From NCBI RefSeq assembly GCF_026626635.1, contig NZ_JAPNKA010000001.1, positions 1,364,001-1,428,000 on the forward strand: a stretch of 64,000 nucleotides of DNA. Direction: 5' to 3'. Position numbers and translations under genes: made by a program. The DNA comes from Archangium lansingense. Lineage in GTDB: Bacteria; Myxococcota; Myxococcia; Myxococcales; Myxococcaceae. Of the stretch, positions 43,541 to 51,013 are shown one piece after another. The notes under the pieces are model-generated. The model was not told the origin of the DNA and ran no database searches. It saw nothing but the letters and a program-made list of their open reading frames with translations. Each line of letters opens with the position of its first letter. Within the stretch, counting starts at the first letter, position 1.

Positions 43541-45331
43541 ATGCAGGGACGTTCATCCCAACACATTGCAGGAACGAGAGCCCGAGGTGCGGTGCTGCTG
43601 GCCCTGATGGGGGCACTGGTGCTGGCGCTGGGGGAGGGGTGCGCCCGGAGGGCGCCCGAGGGAGCGCGAGTGGAGACGACAGTCTACGTGGCACGCCGGA
43701 TCCGGACGCTGGACGAGCGGAAGCCGGAGGCGGAGGCGCTGGCGGTGCGTCGGGGCCGGCTGGTGGCGGTGGGGACGAAGGCCGAGGTGCTGAAGGCGGC
43801 GGGCGAGGGGGCGCGGGTCGTCGATTACGGCGACGCGGTGGTGGTGCCTGGGCTGGTGGACGCGCACGCGCACATTGCGGGGCTGGGCAGGAGCCTGACG
43901 GTGGCGAGGCTGGAGGGGGCGAGCTCGGTGGACGAGGTGGTGCGGCGCCTGGCGGAGGCGCCATCGACGAGCTTCCAGGGGGACTGGCTGATTGGGAAGG
44001 GATGGGACCAGAACGGGTGGCCGGGCAAGGAGTTCCCCGGGCGGGGCGAGCTGGACGCGCGCTTCCCTCGGACGCCGGTGTACCTGACGCGGGTGGACCA
44101 CCACGCGGCCTGGGTGAACGGGGAGGCGCTGAAGCGGGCGGGGATTTCGCGCGAGACGCCGGACCCGGCAGGAGGGCGGATCCTCCGGGATGCGAAGGGG
44201 GAGCCGACGGGGGTGCTGGTGGACAACGCGATGGACCTGGTGGCGCAAGTGGTGCCGCCACCGACGGACGAGCAGCTAGAGGCGAGACTGTCGGCGGCGC
44301 TGGAGCGCTGCGCGCAGGTAGGGCTAACGGGGGTGCACGACGCGGGGATGGACCTGAGGACGTTCCGCAAGCTGCAGGCGTGGGACATGGCGGGGCGGCT
44401 GCCGGTGCGGGTGTACGCGATGGCGGACGGGCAGGGGGAGGACCGGCACACGTACCTGGAGCTGGGGACGTACGGGGGGCGGATGCTGGAGATGAAGGCG
44501 GTGAAGTTCCTGTTGGACGGGGCGCTGGGCTCGCGAGGGGCGGCGTTGCACGAGTCCTACAGTGACGAGCCGGGGGAGACGGGGCTGCTGCTGATGGAGC
44601 CGGAGGAGCTCTCGAGGAGGACGTGGGCCTTCATGGAGCGGGGCTTCCAGGTGTGCATCCACGCGATTGGAGACCGGGCGAACACGCTGGTGGTGGACAC
44701 GCTGATCCGAGCGTCGGCGGGGACGGGGACGAGGCCGCTGCGGCACCGGGTGGAGCACGCGCAGATATTGAGGCCCGAGGACATCCGGAAGCTGGGAGAG
44801 GCGGGGCTGGTGGCGAGCGTGCAGCCGACGCACGCGACGAGCGACATGGGGTGGGCGGAGGCGAGGCTGGGGGCGGAGCGGCTGAAGGGCGCGTACGCGT
44901 GGAAGAGCCTGAAGGAGGCGGGGGCGGTGCTGGCGCTGGGGAGTGACTTCCCGATCGAGAACCCGGACGTACTGTCAGGGCTGTACGCCGCGAGGACGCG
45001 TCAGGATGCGTCGGGGAAGCCGGAGGGCGGGTGGCAGCCGCAGGAGCGTCTGTCAGGACAAGAATCGCTGGAGGGCTTCACGGTAGGGCCGGCGTGGGCG
45101 TCGTTCGCGGAGGAGCGGCGGGGGAGGCTGATAGAGGGGATGGACGCGGACTTCACAGTGCTCTCGGTGGACCCGGTGTCGGACGAGGCAAAGTCACTGG
45201 TGGACGCGAAGGTGGTGGCCACGGTGGTGGGCGGCCGCGAAGTCCACCGTGCCCCTGACAAAGCCCTTCCTGGTCGTGGATTCGATGCTCGCCCTCCCGG
45301 CGGACAGTCGGTCGAGCCCAGAACACATTGA
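43541..45331 (+). CDS. Amidohydrolase family 3 (YtcJ-like), exported
   Basis: 596 residues from ATG 43541; N-terminal hydrophobic segment GAVLLALMGALVLALGEGC suggests secretion or lipid anchoring (the box is imperfect). TIM-barrel amidohydrolase: metal site VVPGLVDAHAHIAGLG, DHHAAWVNGEAL, KFLLDGALGSRGAAL, HAIGDRANTLVVD, HRVEHAQI, QPTHATSDM, ALGSDFPIE. Members hydrolyse N-formyl or N-acyl imides; substrate unknown. The last ~20 residues (APDKALPGRGFDARPPGGQS) look unlike the family, and the next frame carries a plausible unrelated peptide, so the end may be a fusion scar. Confidence 0.85.
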   Translation: MQGRSSQHIAGTRARGAVLLALMGALVLALGEGCARRAPEGARVETTVYVARRIRTLDERKPEAEALAVRRGRLVAVGTKAEVLKAAGEGARVVDYGDAVVVPGLVDAHAHIAGLGRSLTVARLEGASSVDEVVRRLAEAPSTSFQGDWLIGKGWDQNGWPGKEFPGRGELDARFPRTPVYLTRVDHHAAWVNGEALKRAGISRETPDPAGGRILRDAKGEPTGVLVDNAMDLVAQVVPPPTDEQLEARLSAALERCAQVGLTGVHDAGMDLRTFRKLQAWDMAGRLPVRVYAMADGQGEDRHTYLELGTYGGRMLEMKAVKFLLDGALGSRGAALHESYSDEPGETGLLLMEPEELSRRTWAFMERGFQVCIHAIGDRANTLVVDTLIRASAGTGTRPLRHRVEHAQILRPEDIRKLGEAGLVASVQPTHATSDMGWAEARLGAERLKGAYAWKSLKEAGAVLALGSDFPIENPDVLSGLYAARTRQDASGKPEGGWQPQERLSGQESLEGFTVGPAWASFAEERRGRLIEGMDADFTVLSVDPVSDEAKSLVDAKVVATVVGGREVHRAPDKALPGRGFDARPPGGQSVEPRTH

Positions 45332-45802
45332 AATCACAAGACATTTCCTTGAATACGTAATCGGAGCCCAGGAAAACGTCCAATCAGACGTTGTTCGGCT
45401 TGACGCTTTCGCCTGAAATGGGTATTTCTTCGCCGTCTTCACCACCTAGATGGACGTGGATGAAGGCTCTGCCCACGCAGAAGTACAAACCGGTAGTTGA
45501 CGGTGGATACTGGAGTACGTAGTATCGCATGTGTTTTGAACGTCCATATGGGCGTTCAGAGCACGGATAAAAACGTAGATGATTCTTATCGGGGCGTTGA
45601 ACCGATAAAAAAGGCGGGTACTCGGCCAGGAGTCCCGCCTTCAGTACGACGCAGCCCCACTGGGGGAGGCCGAGTCTCTATGCACGACGATCATGGGGGG
45701 TGACCCCCGGGTTGTCAATGCTCGCTCCTTTGGCTGCCTGGACGGAAGGGTCACGTTCACGCGCGTGGACCCGGACTGAACGAGGAAAGGAGGGAGCTGA
45801 AG
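45332..45802. other. Gene-poor, AT-richer leader and boundary region
   Basis: 471 bp with no convincing CDS. The left half (45332-45600) is AT-richer than its neighbours, as expected at a transfer boundary. A 43-codon open frame at 45285-45416 (MLALPADSRSSPEHIEITRH and on to VVRLDAFA) overlaps the amidohydrolase end and looks like a decayed gene fragment. The right half holds a candidate minus-strand small RNA (45605-45683), several hairpins, and AGGAGG before the mini-protein ATG at 45803. Confidence 0.5.
45605..45683 (-). ncRNA. Candidate small RNA with Rho-independent terminator
   Basis: On the minus strand a promoter TTGACA (45718-45713), 17 nt, CATGAT (45695-45690) puts the start near 45683. 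The transcript ends in a strong hairpin: AGGCGGG, ACTC, loop, GAGT, CCCGCCT and a T-run (45641-45605). The 5' part holds ACTCGGCC, complementary to GGCCGAGT inside the terminator, so an alternative fold is possible. It is antisense to the leader of the 45803-48388 operon. Predicted only from sequence. Confidence 0.45.
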
Positions 45803-45913
45803 ATGAACACATACATCTGCTGCTATTGCGGTCAGCCGATCATCTTCCGCTGGTCGCACAAGATCGGTCGGGTCATCCCGATCCACATCCAGGGTCGCTG
45901 CACTCAGTTCTAG
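45803..45913 (+). CDS. 36-residue Cys/His mini-protein
   Basis: ATG 45803 with AGGAGG 8 nt upstream. Reads MNTYICCYCGQPIIFRWS then HKIGRVIPIHIQGRCTQF. Cys6-x2-Cys9 and His28-x4-Cys33 could bind one zinc. It is first in an operon with a DndB-like gene and queC. The stop codon lies in a 7-bp hairpin (CACTCAG/CTGAGTG), and a longer stem-loop (45944-45972) sits before the next gene. Function unknown; real by ribosome site and motif. Confidence 0.7.
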   Translation: MNTYICCYCGQPIIFRWSHKIGRVIPIHIQGRCTQF

Positions 45914-45943
45914 CTGAGTGATGGGCGGCCCTGATGGGTGACC

Positions 45944-45972
45944 GCGCGCCGCCAGCCCTGGTGGTGGCGCGC
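45944..45972 (+). other. Intercistronic stem-loop
   Basis: Arms GCGCGCCGCCA and TGGTGGCGCGC (one G-U pair in RNA) with a 7-nt loop, between the mini-protein and the DndB-like gene. No T-run follows, so it may stabilise the upstream message or modulate read-through. Confidence 0.5.
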
Positions 45973-46064
45973 CGGTCCGTGCTTCGCGTCCGACTTCAAT
46001 CCTCGGTTCCACGTCTGCGTTTCGTGGACGGGTTTCCCCCCATTTTCCCAAGCGAGGTTTCAAC

Positions 46065-47561
46065 ATGAGGCAGACAGTTTTCGTGGAGAAGTCCGTCGGC
46101 AAGACTGTGCTCGTGGGCACGTTTTCGGCGGCCGAAGTGGTGTCGATGCTGCTGAGCGGCCACCTGGGAGTCAACCCTGAGGCACAGCGCTCGTTGTCCA
46201 AGGGCGCCTCCAAGGAGACCACCAAGGAACTCCTCCAGGACGAGCGCGTCCACCGTACGCCGCGGATGGAACGGTTCGTGGACTTCCTCAGGACGGTGAT
46301 CCGCTACCTGGATCAGGGGTACTCCTCCCACGGGTTCCTGGGCGCCATCCAGTTGGTGATTCCCGAGGAGTTCCAGGGGGCCCAGGTGCGCTTCATCGAG
46401 GCGGACACGGGAAACCTACCCGGAGGCCTCTCGATTGCCCTGGCTTCCTTGGGCAAGCACACCCGGATCGCTACCCTGGAGATGAACCCTAGCCTTGATG
46501 AGATTGCCATGGCCGTGGGTGATGGTCAGGGCCGGTGCTTCGGCTTGTACTCGCTGCGCAAGACCGCCCAAGACATGCTGACCAAGGCCCGCCGCGAGCA
46601 GAAGAAGATCTCGCCCGGAAGTCCCGAAGCGGAAACCCTTCGAGTGAAGATCGAGGAGTGCGAGGGCTACCTCAACAAGGTGAGCGAGTTCCTCTCGAAT
46701 ACCGCCATCCCGTTCGTCATCTATGCCAAGGAGATCAAAGCGAACGGTTCGATCGTCGGACTCGACCTCACGGCCCAGAAGCGACTCTACATCGAGGGCA
46801 ACGCCCTGAACTCGCAGGCGTCCAAGGAGGAGCAGGTCAAGTTCGAGTCGTTCTCGCCGGTCACCCTGTCTCTCCAAGAAGACCGCATTGAGGACGAGAA
46901 TCGCTGGATGAGTTCCGATTTCATCGAGGAGGACTCGAAGTCGGTGTCGAAGAGCAGCATCAAGCTGTTCACGCTCTCCGCACTCGTCCAGGCCTACAGC
47001 CTCTCCATGCTCGGCCGGAACGATGGGATCAAGGATATCAGCGAGGAGGCTTTCCAGGATGTCTCGTACCAGAAGGAATTCGTGAAGGCGTTCTGGAAGC
47101 GGGTCTCGAACGTCTTGAATGACCTGTGGATCCCCGAAGTCAAATCGTCCGGAGACCGCCTGAAGTACCTCAACGAGCGCAGGGAAGAGCAGAACGTGGC
47201 GTTCCAGGCTGTTTTCCTCCAGGCGCTTGGCAAAGTGGGCTACACCCTTGGGGAGAAGGCGCTCTGGGCGCCAGAGTCTCCCCTGCTGAGCGTCGTGGAT
47301 CAGCTCAAGAACATTGAGTTGCGCGCGAAGGTGGGCGATCCCTCCACCTGCTCCAATCCGAACGGACAGGTCAACAAGCACGAGGGGTGCTGCTACACCG
47401 CCGGATGGGTCCAGAGCATGATGGTCGCCAAGCATGACGGAGGGGAGTTCGCGGGCTACACCTTCAACAACACCCGTGACACCATCGAGCGGACCTACCA
47501 GCACCTGCTCACTCTTTTCGGGCTCTCCGGCGCTCCTTCCAAGGACTCTGCGGCGGCCTAG
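46065..47561 (+). CDS. DndB-like DGQHR-domain protein
   Basis: 498 residues; GAGGT 6 nt before ATG. N-terminal NPEAQR (37-42) and the motif VGDGQGR (DGQGR 153-157) belong to the DndB/DGQHR family; the usual third-position His is Gly here. DndB controls phosphorothioate DNA modification, and the related DpdB assists preQ0 insertion into DNA. A middle helical part ([21 protein letters not shown]) and the C terminus with [20 protein letters not shown], possibly metal binding, complete it. It sits between the mini-protein and queC, so a role in deazaguanine DNA modification is inferred. It is not close to the two DpdB-like proteins at 49839 and 52318 in sequence. Confidence 0.75.
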   Translation: MRQTVFVEKSVGKTVLVGTFSAAEVVSMLLSGHLGVNPEAQRSLSKGASKETTKELLQDERVHRTPRMERFVDFLRTVIRYLDQGYSSHGFLGAIQLVIPEEFQGAQVRFIEADTGNLPGGLSIALASLGKHTRIATLEMNPSLDEIAMAVGDGQGRCFGLYSLRKTAQDMLTKARREQKKISPGSPEAETLRVKIEECEGYLNKVSEFLSNTAIPFVIYAKEIKANGSIVGLDLTAQKRLYIEGNALNSQASKEEQVKFESFSPVTLSLQEDRIEDENRWMSSDFIEEDSKSVSKSSIKLFTLSALVQAYSLSMLGRNDGIKDISEEAFQDVSYQKEFVKAFWKRVSNVLNDLWIPEVKSSGDRLKYLNERREEQNVAFQAVFLQALGKVGYTLGEKALWAPESPLLSVVDQLKNIELRAKVGDPSTCSNPNGQVNKHEGCCYTAGWVQSMMVAKHDGGEFAGYTFNNTRDTIERTYQHLLTLFGLSGAPSKDSAAA

Positions 47562-47567
47562 ACGCCT

Positions 47568-47600
47568 GGGGGGAGTCCGGCACTGACGCGACTCTCCCCC
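47568..47600 (+). other. Stem-loop between the DndB-like gene and queC
   Basis: GGGGGGAGTC and GACTCTCCCCC form a GC-rich stem with one bulge and a 12-nt loop. No T-run, so possibly an attenuator or processing site. Confidence 0.45.
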
Positions 47601-47653
47601 GGAGCCTGGCCCTGCATTCCACAGCACTTTCGACGGCTCTCCAGCGTGCCGAT

Positions 47654-48388
47654 ATGACACTCCCACTTCCGACGAACACCCCCGCCTCTTCGTCCGCCCT
47701 GGTCCTCTTCTCCGGTGGACAGGACTCCACGACCTGCCTTGCCTGGGCCCTCGAGCATTTCGACCGGGTCGAGACGATCAGCTTCGACTATGGCCAGCGT
47801 CACGTGGTCGAGCTCGAATGCCGCACCCGTGTCGTGGCGGCGCTTCGGGCCCAATTTCCCAAGTGGGCGGCGAAGCTGGGCAACGATCACATGATCGACC
47901 TGAAGGTGCTCGGGCAGATCAGTGACACGGCCCTGACGCAGGCGAAGACGATTCAACTGAACAAGGACAAGCTGCCCAACACCTTCGTGCCCGGGCGGAA
48001 CCTGATGTTCCTCACCTTCGCCGCCGCCGTGGCCTACCGGCGTGACCTCAAGGTGCTCGTCGGCGGGATGTGTGAGACGGACTACTCCGGCTACCCGGAC
48101 TGCCGGGATGACACCCTCAAGGCCTTGCAGGTGGCGCTCAATCTCGGGATGGACCAGCGCTTCGTCATCGAGACACCGCTCATGTGGATCGACAAGGCCA
48201 GGACGTGGAAGCTCGCCGAGTCCCTCGGTGAGCAGCGACTGGTGGAATTGATCCGAACGGAGACCCACACCTGCTACCTGGGGGCGCGTGACGTGCTCCA
48301 CGACTGGGGCTACGGGTGCGGCAAGTGCCCTGCGTGCGAACTCCGCGCCCGGGGATGGGCTGCCTACCGCTCCGCACGGAAGGACTGA
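47654..48388 (+). CDS. queC: 7-cyano-7-deazaguanine (preQ0) synthase QueC
   Basis: 244 residues. ATP pyrophosphatase loop [13 protein letters not shown] (PP-loop SGGxDS at 20-25), [25 protein letters not shown], and a C-terminal zinc site made of HTCYLG, then [15 protein letters not shown]. QueC turns CDG plus ammonia and ATP into preQ0, precursor for queuosine in tRNA and for 7-deazaguanine in DNA. The other precursor genes (folE, queD, queE) are not in the window. The location in this operon points to a dedicated preQ0 supply for DNA modification, but it may also serve tRNA. No clear ribosome site. Confidence 0.94.
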   Translation: MTLPLPTNTPASSSALVLFSGGQDSTTCLAWALEHFDRVETISFDYGQRHVVELECRTRVVAALRAQFPKWAAKLGNDHMIDLKVLGQISDTALTQAKTIQLNKDKLPNTFVPGRNLMFLTFAAAVAYRRDLKVLVGGMCETDYSGYPDCRDDTLKALQVALNLGMDQRFVIETPLMWIDKARTWKLAESLGEQRLVELIRTETHTCYLGARDVLHDWGYGCGKCPACELRARGWAAYRSARKD

Positions 48389-48422
48389 GCTCCCGGACCT
48401 GGCTCCAGGAGCTCTGCTCCCC

Positions 48423-48540
48423 CTAGGAGCCTGTCGGAATACCTCGGCTACCCACTACATGAGGGGTAGTGCGACTCAAACACACCGCTATGGTTGGTAT
48501 GTAGGAGTCGTTTTTCGGCGATTCTCCGACAAGCTCCTAG
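48423..48540. mobile_element. 110-bp MITE with 12-bp terminal inverted repeats and CTAG duplications
   Basis: Body 48427-48536. Left end GAGCCTGTCGGA, right end TCCGACAAGCTC, complementary with one mismatch; flanked on both sides by CTAG (48423-48426 and 48537-48540). CTAG fits the YTAR target of IS5-family elements, so it is probably a non-autonomous derivative. The right CTAG contains the TAG stop of nhaR, and the left one follows the end of queC by 34 bp. No transposase is inside. Confidence 0.75.
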
Positions 48541-49433
48541 CCGAACAACCGTGAGCGAGCGGTCTCCGCGATGGCGACGACAGCCGGATGGCGGAGCCGC
48601 CGCTCGACGGAGATGGCGTAGAAGCATGTCTCGATGTCATCAGTGCGGCCGATGACGGAGACGTTGAACTGGCGGGAGACCTCGGCCTCGATGACGGAGG
48701 GAGCGGGGAAGACGCCATGGCCGCGCTGGCCGAAGGCCATCAGGAGAGCGCTGTCGTCGAATTCGCCGACGACGAGGGGGTGGACGCCCTGTCTGCCGAA
48801 CCACATGTCGAGCGAGCGACGGTCGGAGGAGGACTCAGAGGGCAGGAGGATGGGGGCGGCGTCGAGGGAGCGGGGGAAGCCCTTGGAGAGGGAGGCCAGC
48901 TTGGGAGCGGCGAAGAAGGAGACGCCGCACTTGCCGAGTAGGTGATTGAAGGCACGGATGCTGGCGGGCTCGGCGGAGGGGGCGTCGGCGAGGACGGCGT
49001 CGAGCTCGTGGAGGGCGAGGGAGGCGAGGAGCTGGGGGAGGGGACCTTCGCGGCAGGTGATGCGGATGTCGGGGGAGACGTCGAAGGCGGGCTGGAGGAG
49101 GCGCTCGGCGACGAGCTTGGGGATGACATCGGTGACGCCGACGGAGAAGCGGAGCTGCTGGCCGGAGGGGAGGCCGTTGACGACGTTCTTGAGCTCGTTG
49201 CCGAGGCGGAAGATGTCCTCGGCGTAGCGCAGGACGGTGCGGCCGACATCGGTGAGGACGAGGCGGCGGCCCTGGCGCTCGAAGAGCTTGTGGCCGAGCG
49301 ACTCCTCGAGGAGCTTGAGCTGGGCGCTGATGGTGGGTTGGGCGAGGTGGAGCTCCTGGCTGGCCTTGGCGATGGAGCCGGCGCGGGCGACGGTCCAGAA
49401 GTAGAGGAGGTGGTGGTAGTTGAGCCAGCTCAC
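48537..49433 (-). CDS. nhaR: LysR-family regulator, NhaR type
   Basis: 298 residues. NhaR-type N terminus MSWLNYHHLLYFWTVARAGS, winged helix AKASQELHLAQPTISAQLKLLEESLG, KLFERQGRRLVLTDVGR. Effector domain begins ~90 (RFSVGVTDVIPKLVAERLL). NhaR activates the Na+/H+ antiporter gene nhaA in response to sodium; no nhaA is in the window, so the target is elsewhere. Its stop codon lies in the MITE target duplication. It separates the plus-strand operon and tRNA-Phe. Confidence 0.92.
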   Translation of the reverse strand: MSWLNYHHLLYFWTVARAGSIAKASQELHLAQPTISAQLKLLEESLGHKLFERQGRRLVLTDVGRTVLRYAEDIFRLGNELKNVVNGLPSGQQLRFSVGVTDVIPKLVAERLLQPAFDVSPDIRITCREGPLPQLLASLALHELDAVLADAPSAEPASIRAFNHLLGKCGVSFFAAPKLASLSKGFPRSLDAAPILLPSESSSDRRSLDMWFGRQGVHPLVVGEFDDSALLMAFGQRGHGVFPAPSVIEAEVSRQFNVSVIGRTDDIETCFYAISVERRLRHPAVVAIAETARSRLFG

Positions 49434-49626
49434 GCGAGGGGTCTCCGGGAGAAGGCCAGGGATTTAACGAAAACGCACAGGCGGTGCGTGAGAGGACGGA
49501 GGGCGGGAGGCCGGGCGTGCGAGCGGGGGAGGGGAAGGAGAGGAAGTGGAGGGGAGTTGAAGAACCAGCTTGACGCGAGGGCCGAGTCCCCGTAAATCGC
49601 CGGTACTTCGAGCGGTTGAGCAGAAC

Positions 49627-49699
49627 GCCCAGGTAGCTCAGTTGGTAGAGCAGGGGACTGAAAATCCCCGTGTCGGTGGTTCGATTCCGCCCCTGGGCA
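49627..49699 (+). tRNA. tRNA-Phe (GAA)
   Basis: 73 nt including discriminator A. Acceptor GCCCAGG/CCTGGGC, D arm GCTC...GAGC, anticodon stem GGGGA with loop CTGAAAA giving anticodon GAA, T arm GGTGG/TTCGATTC. No encoded CCA. A terminator follows at 49727. Not split or duplicated, so no attachment-site scar is visible. Confidence 0.97.
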
Positions 49700-49726
49700 C
49701 TTCCTACAGAATTCCGCAGTACACCG

Positions 49727-49763
49727 AGGCCGATACGCACCCCGTATCGGCCTTTCGTGTTTT
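49727..49763 (+). terminator. Rho-independent terminator of tRNA-Phe
   Basis: AGGCCGATACG (49727-49737), 5-nt loop, CGTATCGGCCT (49743-49753), then TTCGTGTTTT. Perfect 11-bp stem. Confidence 0.85.
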
Positions 49764-49799
49764 CAGCGCCTAGCGAGCTCCGCGGTGAGGCTGCGGCAC

Positions 49800-49823
49800 G
49801 GGGCCGTGTTCATTCACGGCCCC
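49800..49823 (-). terminator. Hairpin at the 3' end of the DpdB/DpdA operon
   Basis: GGGGCCGTG (49800-49808), loop TTCATT, CACGGCCCC (49815-49823): a strong stem just after the stop of the minus-strand gene. No long T-run, so possibly a weak terminator or mRNA stabiliser. Confidence 0.55.
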
Positions 49824-49838
49824 TTGGGGAGTGGCTCC

Positions 49839-50996
49839 TCAGCGTCGTGCGGCGCGCCCGGTCTTCTCGGACTTGGGAGGCACCCGGTTCCACACCAGGT
49901 TCTTGTATTGAGCGATGAGGTGGTTGGCGAGCAGCTCGATGTCCTTGGACGTGTTCTGCAGCTCGTTCCACTTGCGCTGCTGCCCGCCCCCGAAGTCCCA
50001 GTGACCGGCGGTCCACCGGCAGAGCTCCTTGAGCGGCTGGAGATCGGCCTCGTAGTGCATGACGGTGGGGATATGCGTGTCATGTAGCCGATCGCTGATG
50101 GTGTCCATGATGAAGCCCATGCTGACGATGCCCGCGCCGTGCATGAGCCGCGACTTCCTGGGCGCCAGTCCCCAGGCTGCCTTGAAGACCCGGGCGACCG
50201 CCATCCAGTAGTTGCGCAGCAGTTCCAGCATGGGCTCGACATCGCCCTCCAGGGTTCCCGGCTGCCTGAACTTATAGAGCGCGCCATCGCTCAAGCTGTT
50301 CTCAAGCATCTTGAGGATGGAGTTGTCCTTGATGACCCCCGTCGGATTGGTCGCGGTCTGGATCATCCCTCGCAGAGGCGAGCTGAGGTCCAGGTTGAGC
50401 CGCTCTAGGATCTGGGCCGGGAGCCGGCGCCGGTTGAGGAGTGACGGTAGCTGGGCGGTCGTCTTGGGGAGCAGTTCGTAGATGAGCCCCTTGGGCAGGG
50501 GCTTGGTCGAGTTGACGAGGATGAACTGCTCCGTCTGCTGGCTGACGTCGTTGGTGATGAACGCCGTCACGCAGATGGGGAAGCTCTCGATGGAGGCCTC
50601 GCGGATGGCTGCCAGGCGCTGTTGGCCGTCCACGATGAAGCCTGGCTTGCGCTCGTCGGCGAGGTTCTCCTCCATGGGGATGGTGATGAAGCCCGGACGC
50701 GCATAGTCCGTGGTCAAGGTGCCCTTGGCCGCCTCGAAGCGTACGCGCGAATCGAAGGCCAGGACGATGGCGTTGGGCACCATCGGCGAGGGGCTCTCGA
50801 GGTAGTTGCGGATCTCATCGATGTGCGAGAGCACCTCGGGCCGCTGATAGCCATGCAGGCCACCATCCTCATGACGGTTCACGCGCGAGATGGTGGCGAA
50901 GCGATGGACCAGCTTTCCATCCACCGCGAAGGAGTACAGCTTCCGTCCGGGGGACTGGTGCACTTCCACGGCGGGAAGCTTCAGTTCTTTCGACAT
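49839..50996 (-). CDS. dpdB: DpdB-like DGQHR-domain protein 2
   Basis: 385 residues from ATG 50996 (AAGGGAAG upstream); an ATG at 51014 touching the DpdA stop (TGATG) is a possible alternative start. Conserved blocks: GYQRPEVLSHIDEIRNYL, PNAIVLAFD, the motif IVDGQQRLAAI (DGQQR 123-127), FILVNSTKPLPKGLIYELLP and SRLMHGAGIVSMG. This is the DGQHR family containing DpdB, which in Salmonella works with DpdA to put preQ0 into DNA. It is a clear paralogue of the protein at 52318-53460, and the two flank dpdA. The distinct role of each copy is unknown. Confidence 0.88.
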   Translation of the reverse strand: MSKELKLPAVEVHQSPGRKLYSFAVDGKLVHRFATISRVNRHEDGGLHGYQRPEVLSHIDEIRNYLESPSPMVPNAIVLAFDSRVRFEAAKGTLTTDYARPGFITIPMEENLADERKPGFIVDGQQRLAAIREASIESFPICVTAFITNDVSQQTEQFILVNSTKPLPKGLIYELLPKTTAQLPSLLNRRRLPAQILERLNLDLSSPLRGMIQTATNPTGVIKDNSILKMLENSLSDGALYKFRQPGTLEGDVEPMLELLRNYWMAVARVFKAAWGLAPRKSRLMHGAGIVSMGFIMDTISDRLHDTHIPTVMHYEADLQPLKELCRWTAGHWDFGGGQQRKWNELQNTSKDIELLANHLIAQYKNLVWNRVPPKSEKTGRAARR

Positions 50997-51013
50997 GTTT
51001 CTTCCCTTGCTCA

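Noticed and set aside
45642..45802. preQ1 riboswitch before the QueC operon
   Set aside because: I looked for the small pseudoknot pattern with an A-rich tail pairing to a C-rich loop and did not see it; hairpins are present but do not fit the known classes.
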